Below are positions 1 through 6,021 of a DNA stretch of 6,307 bases, piece after piece. The DNA is from Methylococcaceae bacterium (GTDB lineage Bacteria > Pseudomonadota > Gammaproteobacteria > Methylococcales > Methylomonadaceae). A program made the translations under genes and the position numbers. Numbering within the stretch: the first letter of the stretch is position 1; every line of letters begins with the position of its first letter. Where the stretch lies: positions 1 through 6,307 of the forward strand of contig SXIZ01000287.1 of the NCBI GenBank assembly GCA_005779525.1, read 5' to 3'. The notes under the pieces were generated by a model. The model saw only the letters and a list, made by a program, of their open reading frames with translations. It was not told the origin of the DNA and ran no database searches.

Positions 1-547
1 ATTAGGGCATGATCTTAATTTACTGCAAGGTGAATGGAAGCCTGTGTGGGTGGTAGATTTTCCGATGTTTGATTGGGATGAAAAAGCACAACGTTTTAAT
101 GCGATACATCACCCGTTTACTGCGCCTAGTTGTTCAGTTGAAGAATTGGTCGCTAGCCCCGGTACGGCACTGTCGCGAGCGTATGATTTAGTGCTAAACG
201 GTACTGAAGTTGGCGGCGGCTCTATCCGTATTAATCGTCCAGCGATGCAGCAAACGGTATTTGATATTTTAGGGATTGGTACAGAAGAAGCCCGCGAAAA
301 ATTTGGCTTCTTGCTGGATGCGCTTAAATACGGTGCGCCTCCACATGGCGGTTTGGCCTTTGGCTTAGATCGTTTAGTAATGCTGATGACAGGTTCGACT
401 TCTATTCGTGATGTGATTGCTTTTCCAAAAACGCAATCTGCTGCGTGTCCATTGGTCAGTGCGCCCGCAGTCGTGACGGATGAACAGTTAAAAGAGTTAG
501 GTATACGCTTGATTAAGCCTGCGGGTAAAGATAAAGATAAAGCCTAA
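1..547 (+). CDS. aspS: Aspartate--tRNA ligase, C-terminal part (5' truncated by window edge)
   Basis: This is the last 181 codons of a cytoplasmic class II aminoacyl-tRNA synthetase that charges tRNA with aspartate. The frame is open from base 2, so the gene continues to the left; the GTG at 44 is an internal valine and not a start. Recognisable AspRS blocks are VWVVDFPMFDWD (44-79), the HHPFTAP segment, the ATP-site stretch EVGGGSIRI (about 206-232), EKFGFLLDALKYG, and class II motif 3 GLAFGLDR (350-373) with its ATP-binding arginine. IRDVIAFPKT follows, as in bacterial AspRS. The protein ends in a short lysine/aspartate-rich tail (GKDKDKA) before TAA. The anticodon-binding domain and motifs 1 and 2 lie outside the window. 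I cannot tell from this part whether the enzyme is discriminating or non-discriminating (Asp only, or Asp and Asn). Confidence 0.96.
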   Translation, partial: LGHDLNLLQGEWKPVWVVDFPMFDWDEKAQRFNAIHHPFTAPSCSVEELVASPGTALSRAYDLVLNGTEVGGGSIRINRPAMQQTVFDILGIGTEEAREKFGFLLDALKYGAPPHGGLAFGLDRLVMLMTGSTSIRDVIAFPKTQSAACPLVSAPAVVTDEQLKELGIRLIKPAGKDKDKA

Positions 548-554
548 GATCAGC

Positions 555-587
555 TGCGGGTGGATGATGAGCAATCATCCACCCGCA
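555..587. terminator. Perfect 14-bp hairpin between convergent genes
   Basis: The arms 555-568 and 574-587 are exact reverse complements (left arm TGCGGGTGGATGAT) around a 5-nt loop GAGCA. It begins 8 nt after the aspS stop and lies between convergent aspS and the CAP-protein gene, where a bidirectional terminator would be expected. No run of T follows on either strand, so it is not a canonical intrinsic terminator. It could instead be a transcript 3'-end stabiliser or a dispersed repeat unit. The structure is certain from the sequence; the role is inferred. Confidence 0.55.
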
Positions 588-604
588 CATCTGAGAGCAT
601 CACG

Positions 605-622
605 GTGCTTAAAATTAAGCAC
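605..622. repeat. Short palindrome GTGCTTAA-AA-TTAAGCAC
   Basis: This is an 8-bp perfect inverted repeat with a 2-nt centre, 17 nt beyond the larger hairpin in the same convergent gap. As RNA the inner AT pairs would open into a larger loop. It could be a second weak 3'-end structure for the leftward CAP-gene transcript or a protein-binding palindrome. No T tract accompanies it. No function is assigned. Confidence 0.3.
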
Positions 623-697
623 AACAAAATAATCTCAACTGAAGAAGTTAACAGCTCAAACCCTGTGCCATTCGTCAGAATTTGTAACTCGTCACAG

Positions 698-1861
698 TTA
701 CTGTTTAACTCTAATGCTTTGGACGTCAAAAACTGGGATGCCCGGGTGACTGGTATTCAATAAAATTTTACCGCTATAATTCTGCGTACCAATTGCAACA
801 CAATTTAAATCTAGGCTCTGTGAGTTAGTATCAAAATTTTCGCATTGGGCAAGTGGATTAATCCCTTCTTGCGAAAGATATTGTAACTGTAGCTGTAGGG
901 GGTTAACGTTAATGATGTTCAATTTGGCTTTGAGTTTTTGTCGGTTAAACTCCACGCAAGGTAAGTACAAGGTGCCATCGGCAAAGTTTGCGCAGTGCTG
1001 CGGCGTTGCTTTGCTAAATTCACTCATTAACACATCTATTTTTACGTTTGCATCCCCGACCTGCACTGATTTAACTACTGATCCATAATCCGGATGGCTA
1101 AATGTCAGCGTGTATTGCTTATTGGCTTCAACTTCAACACCGTAACCACCCGCTTTGGCGGTACGCGTGGAGGTTTCAAAACCTACATTAATGTTGATGT
1201 CAGTCCTGCCTTCATCAATATCATAGAGTTGATTGTGATTGTTATCAGCATAAACGACCCCGAGAATAATAGGATTATTTTTACTACGTACCCCAAAGTC
1301 TGCACAAAACAGAGCACTAGCAAAGCGATTCCCCTGTTGCTCGGAATTGCCAAAGGCTAAACCCAGGCCAACTTCGCGAAAGCGCGGGTTGAGTAACGCA
1401 TTCTCTCGGGTTTCCACGGAGCTAAATAAATCGTTGTTAAAATTCTGGATAGTTTGTACTTTATCCAAGCTAAGTGTTGAATCGGCTTTTGAAATAGCTT
1501 CTGTGGCATCAGCATAAGGATAACCAATTCTTTTTAAGCGATCCGTAAAATTTTCGCCACGTAAATTGATATAGGAAAGATAGTTCTGCTTGAGCATCTC
1601 TTCACTATGCGATTCAGCGTCAGCGAGTAATTGTGCGTTAAAACTTAGCGGCTGAACACCATTGCGACTATTGTCTAGCAGTTTTACTTGCAGTTGCTCT
1701 GCGATTTTCTGCGGGTAGGTGCGGGTAAAGTTGATTTTTTCTAAGAGAAATTGTTCATATGCGCTAGGTTCACCGTAGGCATAATCAGCTAGCACTTGAG
1801 GACTGACAGCCGTTTCGACTACACAGGCTAAAATGAGTAAAGCTTTATGCGTGGGGAGCAT
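698..1861 (-). CDS. Secreted CAP-superfamily (SCP/YkwD-like) protein with SdrD-B-like calcium-loop domain
   Basis: The 387-aa product has a Sec signal peptide (hydrophobic residues 7-20, likely cleavage after VLA at 23-25). Residues about 34-190 resemble bacterial CAP domains: the helix YEQFLLEKINFTR, the AESHSEEM segment (82-89), the DRLKRIGY block (107-114), LLNPRFREVGLGLAF (156-170) and the closing FCADFG. The usual second histidine (FSH) is Tyr97, GENI reads TEAI (Glu121 kept), and SPGHR reads VETRE, so the CAP tetrad looks partly lost. Residues about 197-277 form a beta-sandwich-like module starting with a DxNxNxxYDxDEG loop (206-218), typical of SdrD-B or carboxypeptidase-regulatory-like repeats that bind Ca2+. 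A C-terminal region carries Cys290, 302, 340 and 354, possibly disulfide-bonded. The start is the ATG directly before the signal peptide; its Shine-Dalgarno (GGA) is weak. A periplasmic or exported location is inferred. Function and ligand are unknown. Confidence 0.8.
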   Translation of the reverse strand: MLPTHKALLILACVVETAVSPQVLADYAYGEPSAYEQFLLEKINFTRTYPQKIAEQLQVKLLDNSRNGVQPLSFNAQLLADAESHSEEMLKQNYLSYINLRGENFTDRLKRIGYPYADATEAISKADSTLSLDKVQTIQNFNNDLFSSVETRENALLNPRFREVGLGLAFGNSEQQGNRFASALFCADFGVRSKNNPIILGVVYADNNHNQLYDIDEGRTDININVGFETSTRTAKAGGYGVEVEANKQYTLTFSHPDYGSVVKSVQVGDANVKIDVLMSEFSKATPQHCANFADGTLYLPCVEFNRQKLKAKLNIINVNPLQLQLQYLSQEGINPLAQCENFDTNSQSLDLNCVAIGTQNYSGKILLNTSHPGIPVFDVQSIRVKQ

Positions 1862-1931
1862 ATTAAATCCAGATTTAGATAATCTGTAAGAAAGACTGCA
1901 AAAGCAGGTGATTTATATCTTAATTAGGTGT

Positions 1932-1966
1932 AAAGGTGTATTGCTTAAAGTAAGCCATACACCCTT
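1932..1966 (-). terminator. Imperfect hairpin after the small secreted gene
   Basis: Outer arms 1932-1941 and 1957-1966 pair over 10 positions (one G-T wobble on the minus-strand transcript). There is then one mismatch, then inner arms GCTTA/TAAGC (1943-1947, 1951-1955) around a 3-nt loop. The structure starts 21 nt past the stop of the small secreted gene and precedes the CAP gene. Only three T residues follow on the minus strand, so termination would be partial at best; read-through into the CAP gene or 3'-end protection are alternatives. Confidence 0.45.
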
Positions 1967-1987
1967 ATAAACCACTAGTCGTGCTTT

Positions 1988-2230
1988 TTAAGGAAAAATC
2001 ACTTTGGGTTCAAAAGCGGCTGCAGGATATTTAGGATCCGGTTGCGTTTTTTGTGATGCTTGGGTTGAAGATTTAGTATCTTGGTGTTTAGCTGCCGCCG
2101 CTTCATCGATAAAAATAACTTTAGGTTGAAAATTTGCTGCAGGATATTGCGGATCAGTTTGTGCTTGAGCCATTAAAGGCATGGCAGAAATTGTTGCGAT
2201 AGCAAGACTCAAGATGATTGAATTTTTCAT
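1988..2230 (-). CDS. Small secreted protein with two copies of a 15-residue YPAA-F-PKVIF motif
   Basis: This encodes an 80-aa precursor. Residues 1-23 are a clear Sec signal peptide (MKNS, hydrophobic core, cleavage after AQA). The mature protein of about 57 residues is essentially two copies of one motif: DPQYPAANFQPKVIF (26-40) and DPKYPAAAFEPKVIF (65-79), identical at 12 of 15 positions. They are joined by a hydrophilic linker rich in Ala, Lys, Gln, Ser and Thr. It has no cysteines and ends directly after the second copy. The start is well supported by a strong Shine-Dalgarno GGAGGT 8 nt upstream. It lies 133 bp downstream of the ABC ATPase gene and 126 bp upstream of the CAP-protein gene, all on the same strand. 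I do not recognise a named family. The secreted location is inferred from the signal peptide; function is unknown. Confidence 0.85.
   Translation of the reverse strand: MKNSIILSLAIATISAMPLMAQAQTDPQYPAANFQPKVIFIDEAAAAKHQDTKSSTQASQKTQPDPKYPAAAFEPKVIFP
1994..2155 (-). repeat. Duplicated motif copies inside the small secreted gene
   Basis: Copy 1 (2111-2155) and copy 2 (1994-2038) encode the same 15-residue motif. They share DNA identity beyond what the protein needs in places, such as the common core GCTGCAGGATATT on the plus strand. This indicates internal duplication with later divergence; the 72 bp between the copies encodes the linker. Confidence 0.75.
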
Positions 2231-2238
2231 AGTTTTTT

Positions 2239-2244
2239 ACCTCC
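2239..2244 (-). promoter_or_regulatory. Strong ribosome binding site GGAGGT
   Basis: The transcript reads GGAGGT with an 8-nt spacer (mostly A) to the ATG of the small secreted gene. It is by far the best Shine-Dalgarno sequence in the window; the other genes have weak or no visible sites. This fixes the start and suggests high expression. Confidence 0.85.
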
Positions 2245-2297
2245 GTGATGAGTGATTAAACAAACCTTATTTGTGAATTTATTGGGTTTGCATCACT
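2245..2297 (-). promoter_or_regulatory. Possible structured mRNA leader next to the ribosome binding site
   Basis: On the minus-strand transcript, AGTGATG (2297-2291) followed by CAAACC (2290-2285) can pair with GGTTTG (2266-2261). The outer element can then pair with either ATCACT (2256-2251) or CATCAC (2250-2245). The second choice directly abuts the GGAGGT site. This gives two mutually exclusive outer stems on a shared 6-bp inner stem with an 18-nt loop. It is compatible with control of translation of the small secreted protein, but the stems are short and AT-rich. No known riboswitch class is recognised. Confidence 0.3.
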
Positions 2298-2363
2298 AAA
2301 GTATCTGGTATTTTAAGGGAATACGCAACTATTTTATTCGATTTGCAATGTAAAGCGTAAGGC

Positions 2364-3104
2364 TTATAACAGCTTCTGAATCGCTGGAAATTCTTGGATT
2401 AAATAGTTACGAAATGCTTCTATCGCGTGTTCATCATCACGTGCATTGCGAGGAATAGTCACTGGGATATTGCGAATCACTTGCATCGGGGAAGCAGAAA
2501 GAAAGATGAGTTGGTCAGCTAAGGTAATTGCTTCGCGCAAATCGTGGGTGACAAATAACACACCATGTGGCCGATGCTGCCAGAGTTTTAGCAGCAATTG
2601 TCGAATTTGTCTGGCGGTGGGGGGGTCAATCGACACAAAAGGCTCGTCCATTAACAACAGATCAGGATTGATGGCAAAAGCGCGAATAATCGCAACTCTT
2701 CGACTCATGCCTAAGGATAAACGCTCAGGATAAACGTCTTGGCACTCAGTTAATTGCATAGCCGCCAAGAGTTCGTCGATTAAAACTGCTGCGGTAGGCG
2801 AGGGAAGTGCCAGTTCAATATTTTCTCTAACGGTGCGCCAAGGAAGCAGGCGAGGGTTTTGAAATACGTAGCCGATTCTGGGTTGGAGCTGTTGTTGGCT
2901 AAGGCTAATAGTGCCTTGGTAATCGGTGTCTAAACCCGCAATGATATTGAGTAAAGTCGTCTTACCGCAGCCTGAAGGCCCAACAAGGCAAATAAATTCA
3001 TGCGCAGGTAAGCTTAAATTCAAATCGGCTATTGCGAGATTTTGTCCGGCCCCGGCCACAGCAGGATAGCATTTGCGCTGAATATTAATTTGGATGTGAG
3101 TCAT
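2364..3104 (-). CDS. ABC importer ATPase, NitT/TauT (SsuB/TauB) type
   Basis: This 246-aa cytoplasmic ATPase powers the adjacent importer. The motifs are in the expected order: Walker A GPSGCGKTT (42-50), the Q-loop VFQNPRLLPW (Gln82), signature LSLGM (129-133), Walker B LLLMDE (149-154), the D-loop SID (158-160) and H-loop VTHD (His187). The PRLLPWRTVRENI segment after the Q-loop is typical of the nitrate/sulfonate/taurine group. The signature departs from LSGG at its third position (Leu for Gly), followed by SRRVAIIRA. Length matches the family (about 240-270 aa) and all catalytic residues are present. Its start overlaps the permease stop by 4 nt (ATGA), so translation is probably coupled. 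The substrate cannot be read from the ATPase; nitrate, sulfonate, taurine or thiamine-precursor transport are all family precedents. Confidence 0.92.
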   Translation of the reverse strand: MTHIQINIQRKCYPAVAGAGQNLAIADLNLSLPAHEFICLVGPSGCGKTTLLNIIAGLDTDYQGTISLSQQQLQPRIGYVFQNPRLLPWRTVRENIELALPSPTAAVLIDELLAAMQLTECQDVYPERLSLGMSRRVAIIRAFAINPDLLLMDEPFVSIDPPTARQIRQLLLKLWQHRPHGVLFVTHDLREAITLADQLIFLSASPMQVIRNIPVTIPRNARDDEHAIEAFRNYLIQEFPAIQKLL

Positions 3105-3859
3105 CGGCGCCAGCGTTGAGCATAGATTTCTAGAGGTTTTAGCACGCAGTACTCGAGTAATTGGATAACCGCGACGAAGGCGATGGTATAGGCTAAAATA
3201 TTTGCCACATCAAAGAGTTGAAAGTAAAGGTTTAACTGATAGCCCATACCATTGCTACGGCCAAGTAATTCCACCACTAAAATAATTTTCCAGATCAACG
3301 CCAGACCTGAGCGCGTCGCCGCCATTAAAAAAGGATAAAGTTGTGGCCAGATCACGTGGATTAACGTTTTACGTTTACCGAAATGAAAACAGCGCGCCCT
3401 TTCCAGGAGTTCTTGGTCTAAGGCACGAGTACCTTCGCGAATAGTGACGACCACATTGGGTATTTTATTGATCACCACCGCTAAAATTGCCGCAGTTTCC
3501 GTCAGTCCAAACCACACGTAACATAAAATCATGCTGACCAAGGCCGGAACATTCAGAAAAATTATCAACCATTGATCAAATAGCTGATTCAGTCCCCCAT
3601 GCCGACCTAAGAGAATGCCCAGTGCACAGCCTATCAACATGGCAATCACGAAGCTGACAGCTAAACGCAGCAAGGTAATCCCCAAATGGTAGGGTAGCTC
3701 GCCGCTCACCATTGCAGCCCAAAGCACCTTAAAGACGCTCAACGGTAGTGGCAGCATGCGATTATTAAGCAGTATGGCAAGGACATGCCAGATAGCCAAA
3801 AACAGCGTCAACGAGAGTAGGTTTAACAGGAGCTGACGCTGCGACTTGCTTAGAGTCAT
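3101..3859 (-). CDS. ABC importer permease, NitT/TauT (SsuC/TauC) type
   Basis: This 252-aa inner-membrane protein of the binding-protein-dependent permease family has about six hydrophobic segments (roughly 11-31, 60-85, 97-120, 121-140, 175-198, 218-238). The cytoplasmic EAA loop, which docks the ATPase, is ERARCFHFGKRKTLIHVIWP (153-172). Aligned from memory to SsuC-like EMARSYG...HVILP, His159 takes the place of the conserved glycine. The following SGLALIWKIILVVELLGRSNGMG stretch (in two parts, about 184-206) is typical of the family's last part. The start lies 3 nt after the binding-protein stop, with no good Shine-Dalgarno site, which suggests coupled translation. It presumably forms a homodimer with two copies of the downstream ATPase. 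The substrate is unknown. Confidence 0.92.
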   Translation of the reverse strand: MTLSKSQRQLLLNLLSLTLFLAIWHVLAILLNNRMLPLPLSVFKVLWAAMVSGELPYHLGITLLRLAVSFVIAMLIGCALGILLGRHGGLNQLFDQWLIIFLNVPALVSMILCYVWFGLTETAAILAVVINKIPNVVVTIREGTRALDQELLERARCFHFGKRKTLIHVIWPQLYPFLMAATRSGLALIWKIILVVELLGRSNGMGYQLNLYFQLFDVANILAYTIAFVAVIQLLEYCVLKPLEIYAQRWRR

Positions 3860-3862
3860 GGT

Positions 3863-4828
3863 TTAATTGATAAACCAGAAGGTTTCAGGCGCGATGTTAG
3901 TCGCCGCACCAGTCAGTTTGGTTGCACTGACTTGACGCAGTAAGCTATAAATTTTGTCAGCGTGTTTAACTTGTTCGGGGCCCCAAGATTTTATACCGCC
4001 AGCGCAATAGCGATCCCGCAGTAGTCCTTGGGTTTTTGCATTCGTGGTGTTTAATAACGGCACGATGCTTTGCCAAGCAGACTCGTCGGTGCACATTTTT
4101 TGGCGAGCTTGCTCAGTCAAGTGGATAAATTGCTTCAGCACGGCCGCGTTTTTTTCTGCCCAATCGCGATTAAACACATAGCCTAAATTGGGCATATTGC
4201 GATCTACCCCTAGGCCTTCTAAGATTTCTGCGCCGCTTAAGATTTGTGGGTAGCCTTCCCCTTCTAGCTGGGCGGCGTATTGCCAGAAATTTAAAACCGC
4301 ATCCACATGTTTTTCTAATAACTGCTGATTTAATAGCGGTGGTGCACCGAAGGATTTTTCGACTTGCGTGTTCAGATTGCAAGAGCTTTTGGCGCTGAGC
4401 GCTTGCAGTAATAGCCAGTTTTTATCTAATTCATCACCGCCAATACCTAAGCGTTTGCCACATAAATCACTCAGCTGCTTAATACCGCTGTCCTGCGCCG
4501 CAATAAGAGCGCCCGAGGCCGAGGAGTAGGGATAAAAACTATAGTTGGCACCCGTTGCACGCATTCTGGATACCCATATCCAGTCGGTAACAATCATATC
4601 CACCGCTCCACCTTGTAAGGCAATTTTTCCGGCTTGAGGGTTGGCAACTTTGTGCACTTCGAGTTTAAAGTCAGCGTTCTCTAATAACTTTTGTTGCTCC
4701 AGCGCAGCAAGTTCCCAATTACTGGTGCCAAAGGCTAACACACCTAAACGAATGCTGGGTTTGTCAGCACTAAAAGATAAAGTGTTAAACAGGAAACTCG
4801 AGAGTAAAATGAATATTCGTAAAGTCAT
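3863..4828 (-). CDS. Periplasmic substrate-binding protein, NitT/TauT (NMT1-like) family
   Basis: The 321-aa precursor has a signal peptide (hydrophobic residues 5-18, likely cleavage after FSA at 19-21) and no lipobox cysteine, so it should be a soluble periplasmic protein. It begins IRLGVLAFGTSNWEL (26-40), then has ANPQAGKIALQGGAVDMIVTD in two parts (62-82), where the QGGAVD step is typical of SsuA/NMT1-type proteins. These are followed by DWIWVSRMRATGANY, GALIAAQDSGI, a second-lobe GKRLGIGGDELDKNW (124-138) and DAVLNFWQYAA (176-186). Four cysteines (123, 150, 246, 275) could form two disulfides. It is the first gene of the importer operon. The Shine-Dalgarno is weak (GGA about 9 nt upstream). 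It captures a small molecule for the permease; the conserved tryptophans fit an aromatic or organic ligand, but this is inference. Confidence 0.9.
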   Translation of the reverse strand: MTLRIFILLSSFLFNTLSFSADKPSIRLGVLAFGTSNWELAALEQQKLLENADFKLEVHKVANPQAGKIALQGGAVDMIVTDWIWVSRMRATGANYSFYPYSSASGALIAAQDSGIKQLSDLCGKRLGIGGDELDKNWLLLQALSAKSSCNLNTQVEKSFGAPPLLNQQLLEKHVDAVLNFWQYAAQLEGEGYPQILSGAEILEGLGVDRNMPNLGYVFNRDWAEKNAAVLKQFIHLTEQARQKMCTDESAWQSIVPLLNTTNAKTQGLLRDRYCAGGIKSWGPEQVKHADKIYSLLRQVSATKLTGAATNIAPETFWFIN

Positions 4829-4957
4829 ATTTATATTCCATTAAATGTAATTTATCTGACTATTTTAAACTGTCTAGCTTATTGTAGGCGAGAATGATTA
4901 AGAACAACGATTGAAAAACTGCTAATATTGGCGCTGAATTTATTTAATTGATGTGTT
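4829..4957. promoter_or_regulatory. Divergent promoter region between the importer operon and moaA
   Basis: This is 129 bp of AT-rich DNA between two divergent starts, so it must hold at least two promoters. For the importer, the minus strand has TACAAT (4886-4881), a good -10 match, but only a weak -35 (TTGTTC, 15-nt spacing). For moaA, TAATAT (4923-4928) is a possible -10 with TTAAGA (4898-4903) at a long 19-nt spacing. The segment 4890-4908 matches the classical Fur box at about 12 of 19 positions and overlaps the importer promoter candidate, too weak to call. No riboswitch (for example Moco RNA) is recognised upstream of moaA; the gap is too short to hold a typical one comfortably. Confidence 0.4.
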
Positions 4958-5965
4958 ATGGATATTGCTGTATTACCCTCTCATTTAGTAGATCAATTTG
5001 GTCGGACCATTGACTATCTTCGGGTGTCAATAACTGATCGCTGTGATTTTCGGTGCGTCTATTGCATGTCCGAAGACATGACTTTTTTACCGCGTGCGCA
5101 AATTTTATCGATGGAAGAAATTTATGCTATCGTTTCTGCGTTTGTGGCCTTAGGGATTAAGAAGGTGCGGATTACTGGTGGTGAGCCACTGGTCAGAAAA
5201 GGCGCGATGGAATTACTCGCTAAATTAGGGAAAATTCCAGGTTTACAGGACTTGGTGCTGACTACAAATGGCTCACAATTAGCTACGCTGGCGCCAGCGC
5301 TGAAAGCGGCGGGGGTTAAACGGATTAATATTAGTTTAGATACCTTAGATCCCGAAAAATTTAAAAGTTTGACACGCACAGGTGATTTAGCGACGGTTTT
5401 AGCAGGCATAGCCGCAGCTAAAATGGCGGGTTTTGAAAGCATTAAATTGAATGCGGTCATTTTGCAACAGCGTAATCATCAAGAAGTCGTTCAACTCGTC
5501 AAGTTTGCGATTCAACATGCGTTGGACATTAGTTTTATTGAAGAAATGCCTTTAGGCGTAGTAACCGAACATGACCGATTTGAAAGCTATTATCCTAGTC
5601 ATCTGATTCGACAGGATTTAAGTGCGCATTTTACGCTCCTTGCATCCGAACATTCGTCTGGCGGACCTTCGCGCTATTATTCGATTGCGGGTACCACAAC
5701 TCAAGTGGGTTTTATTTCTCCGCACAGTGAAAATTTTTGTAGCACCTGCAATCGTGTGCGTTTAACCGCAGAAGGGCGTTTACTATTATGTTTAGGCAAT
5801 GAACATGCTGTTGATTTGAAAGCGGTGGTGCGCGCGCATCCTGGCAACAGTTATAGTTTAAAGCGCGCTATTGTTGATGCGATGCAGCTCAAACCCGAAA
5901 AGCATGAATTCAACTTGCAGGAACAGCCGATTATTTTTCGGCATATGAACGTCACTGGCGGCTAG
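4958..5965 (+). CDS. moaA: GTP 3',8-cyclase MoaA (molybdenum cofactor biosynthesis, radical SAM)
   Basis: This 335-aa cytoplasmic enzyme, with MoaC, converts GTP to cyclic pyranopterin monophosphate, the first stage of molybdopterin synthesis. The N-terminal radical-SAM cluster motif is CDFRCVYC (Cys29, 33, 36; 5042-5065), followed by the SAM-binding GGEP (74-77), TTNG (102-105) and SLDTL (126-130). The second, GTP-binding [4Fe-4S] site is present as FCSTCNRVRLTAEGRLLLC (Cys261, 264, 278). The protein ends in the conserved Gly-Gly tail (334-335) needed for catalysis in this family. Length is close to the usual 325-340 aa. An in-frame TGA 9 nt upstream of the ATG limits the start to this codon; no Shine-Dalgarno site is visible. 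No other moa, moe or mod gene lies in the window. It is divergent from the importer and 56 bp upstream of an aminotransferase gene. Confidence 0.97.
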   Translation: MDIAVLPSHLVDQFGRTIDYLRVSITDRCDFRCVYCMSEDMTFLPRAQILSMEEIYAIVSAFVALGIKKVRITGGEPLVRKGAMELLAKLGKIPGLQDLVLTTNGSQLATLAPALKAAGVKRINISLDTLDPEKFKSLTRTGDLATVLAGIAAAKMAGFESIKLNAVILQQRNHQEVVQLVKFAIQHALDISFIEEMPLGVVTEHDRFESYYPSHLIRQDLSAHFTLLASEHSSGGPSRYYSIAGTTTQVGFISPHSENFCSTCNRVRLTAEGRLLLCLGNEHAVDLKAVVRAHPGNSYSLKRAIVDAMQLKPEKHEFNLQEQPIIFRHMNVTGG

Positions 5966-6021
5966 TTGCGCTACGATTCAAGACCTTATCTCATCAGGAA
6001 TATTTTTACACGGAAACACCT

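Noticed and set aside
560..763. Plus-strand open frame of 67 codons in the convergent gap
   Set aside because: It starts inside the perfect hairpin and runs into the 3' end of the CAP gene on the opposite strand. It has no ribosome site and no recognisable protein character.
1094..1360. Plus-strand open frame antisense to the CAP gene
   Set aside because: It lies wholly inside a well-supported gene on the other strand and shows no domain, signal peptide or ribosome site.
2257..2340. Sigma-70 promoter for the small secreted gene (TTGCGT, 17-nt spacer, GATACT on the minus strand)
   Set aside because: The match is only about 3 of 6 and 4 of 6; similar matches are common in AT-rich DNA, so it is not listed as a feature.
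2340..2366. Possible terminator just after the ABC ATPase gene
   Set aside because: Only a 4-bp AAGC/GCTT stem can be drawn and no T tract follows, so it cannot be supported; read-through to the small secreted gene remains possible.
4170..4382. Open frame on the minus strand inside the binding-protein gene in another frame
   Set aside because: It overlaps coding sequence of a recognised family, and its Arg/Cys-rich composition is typical of an out-of-frame shadow.
2364..4828. Molybdate transporter (modABC), suggested by the neighbouring moaA
   Set aside because: The binding protein and permease are of the NitT/TauT type (QGGAVD block, SsuC-like EAA region), not the ModA/ModB type. Divergent adjacency alone is not evidence of a shared pathway.
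4951..4957. Alternative upstream ATG for moaA at 4951
   Set aside because: It is in another frame, and the moaA frame has a TGA at 4949-4951, so 4958 is the first usable start.
5122..5460. Minus-strand open frame of 112 codons inside moaA
   Set aside because: It is antisense to the conserved radical-SAM core and has no independent features; it is a shadow of codon bias in moaA.
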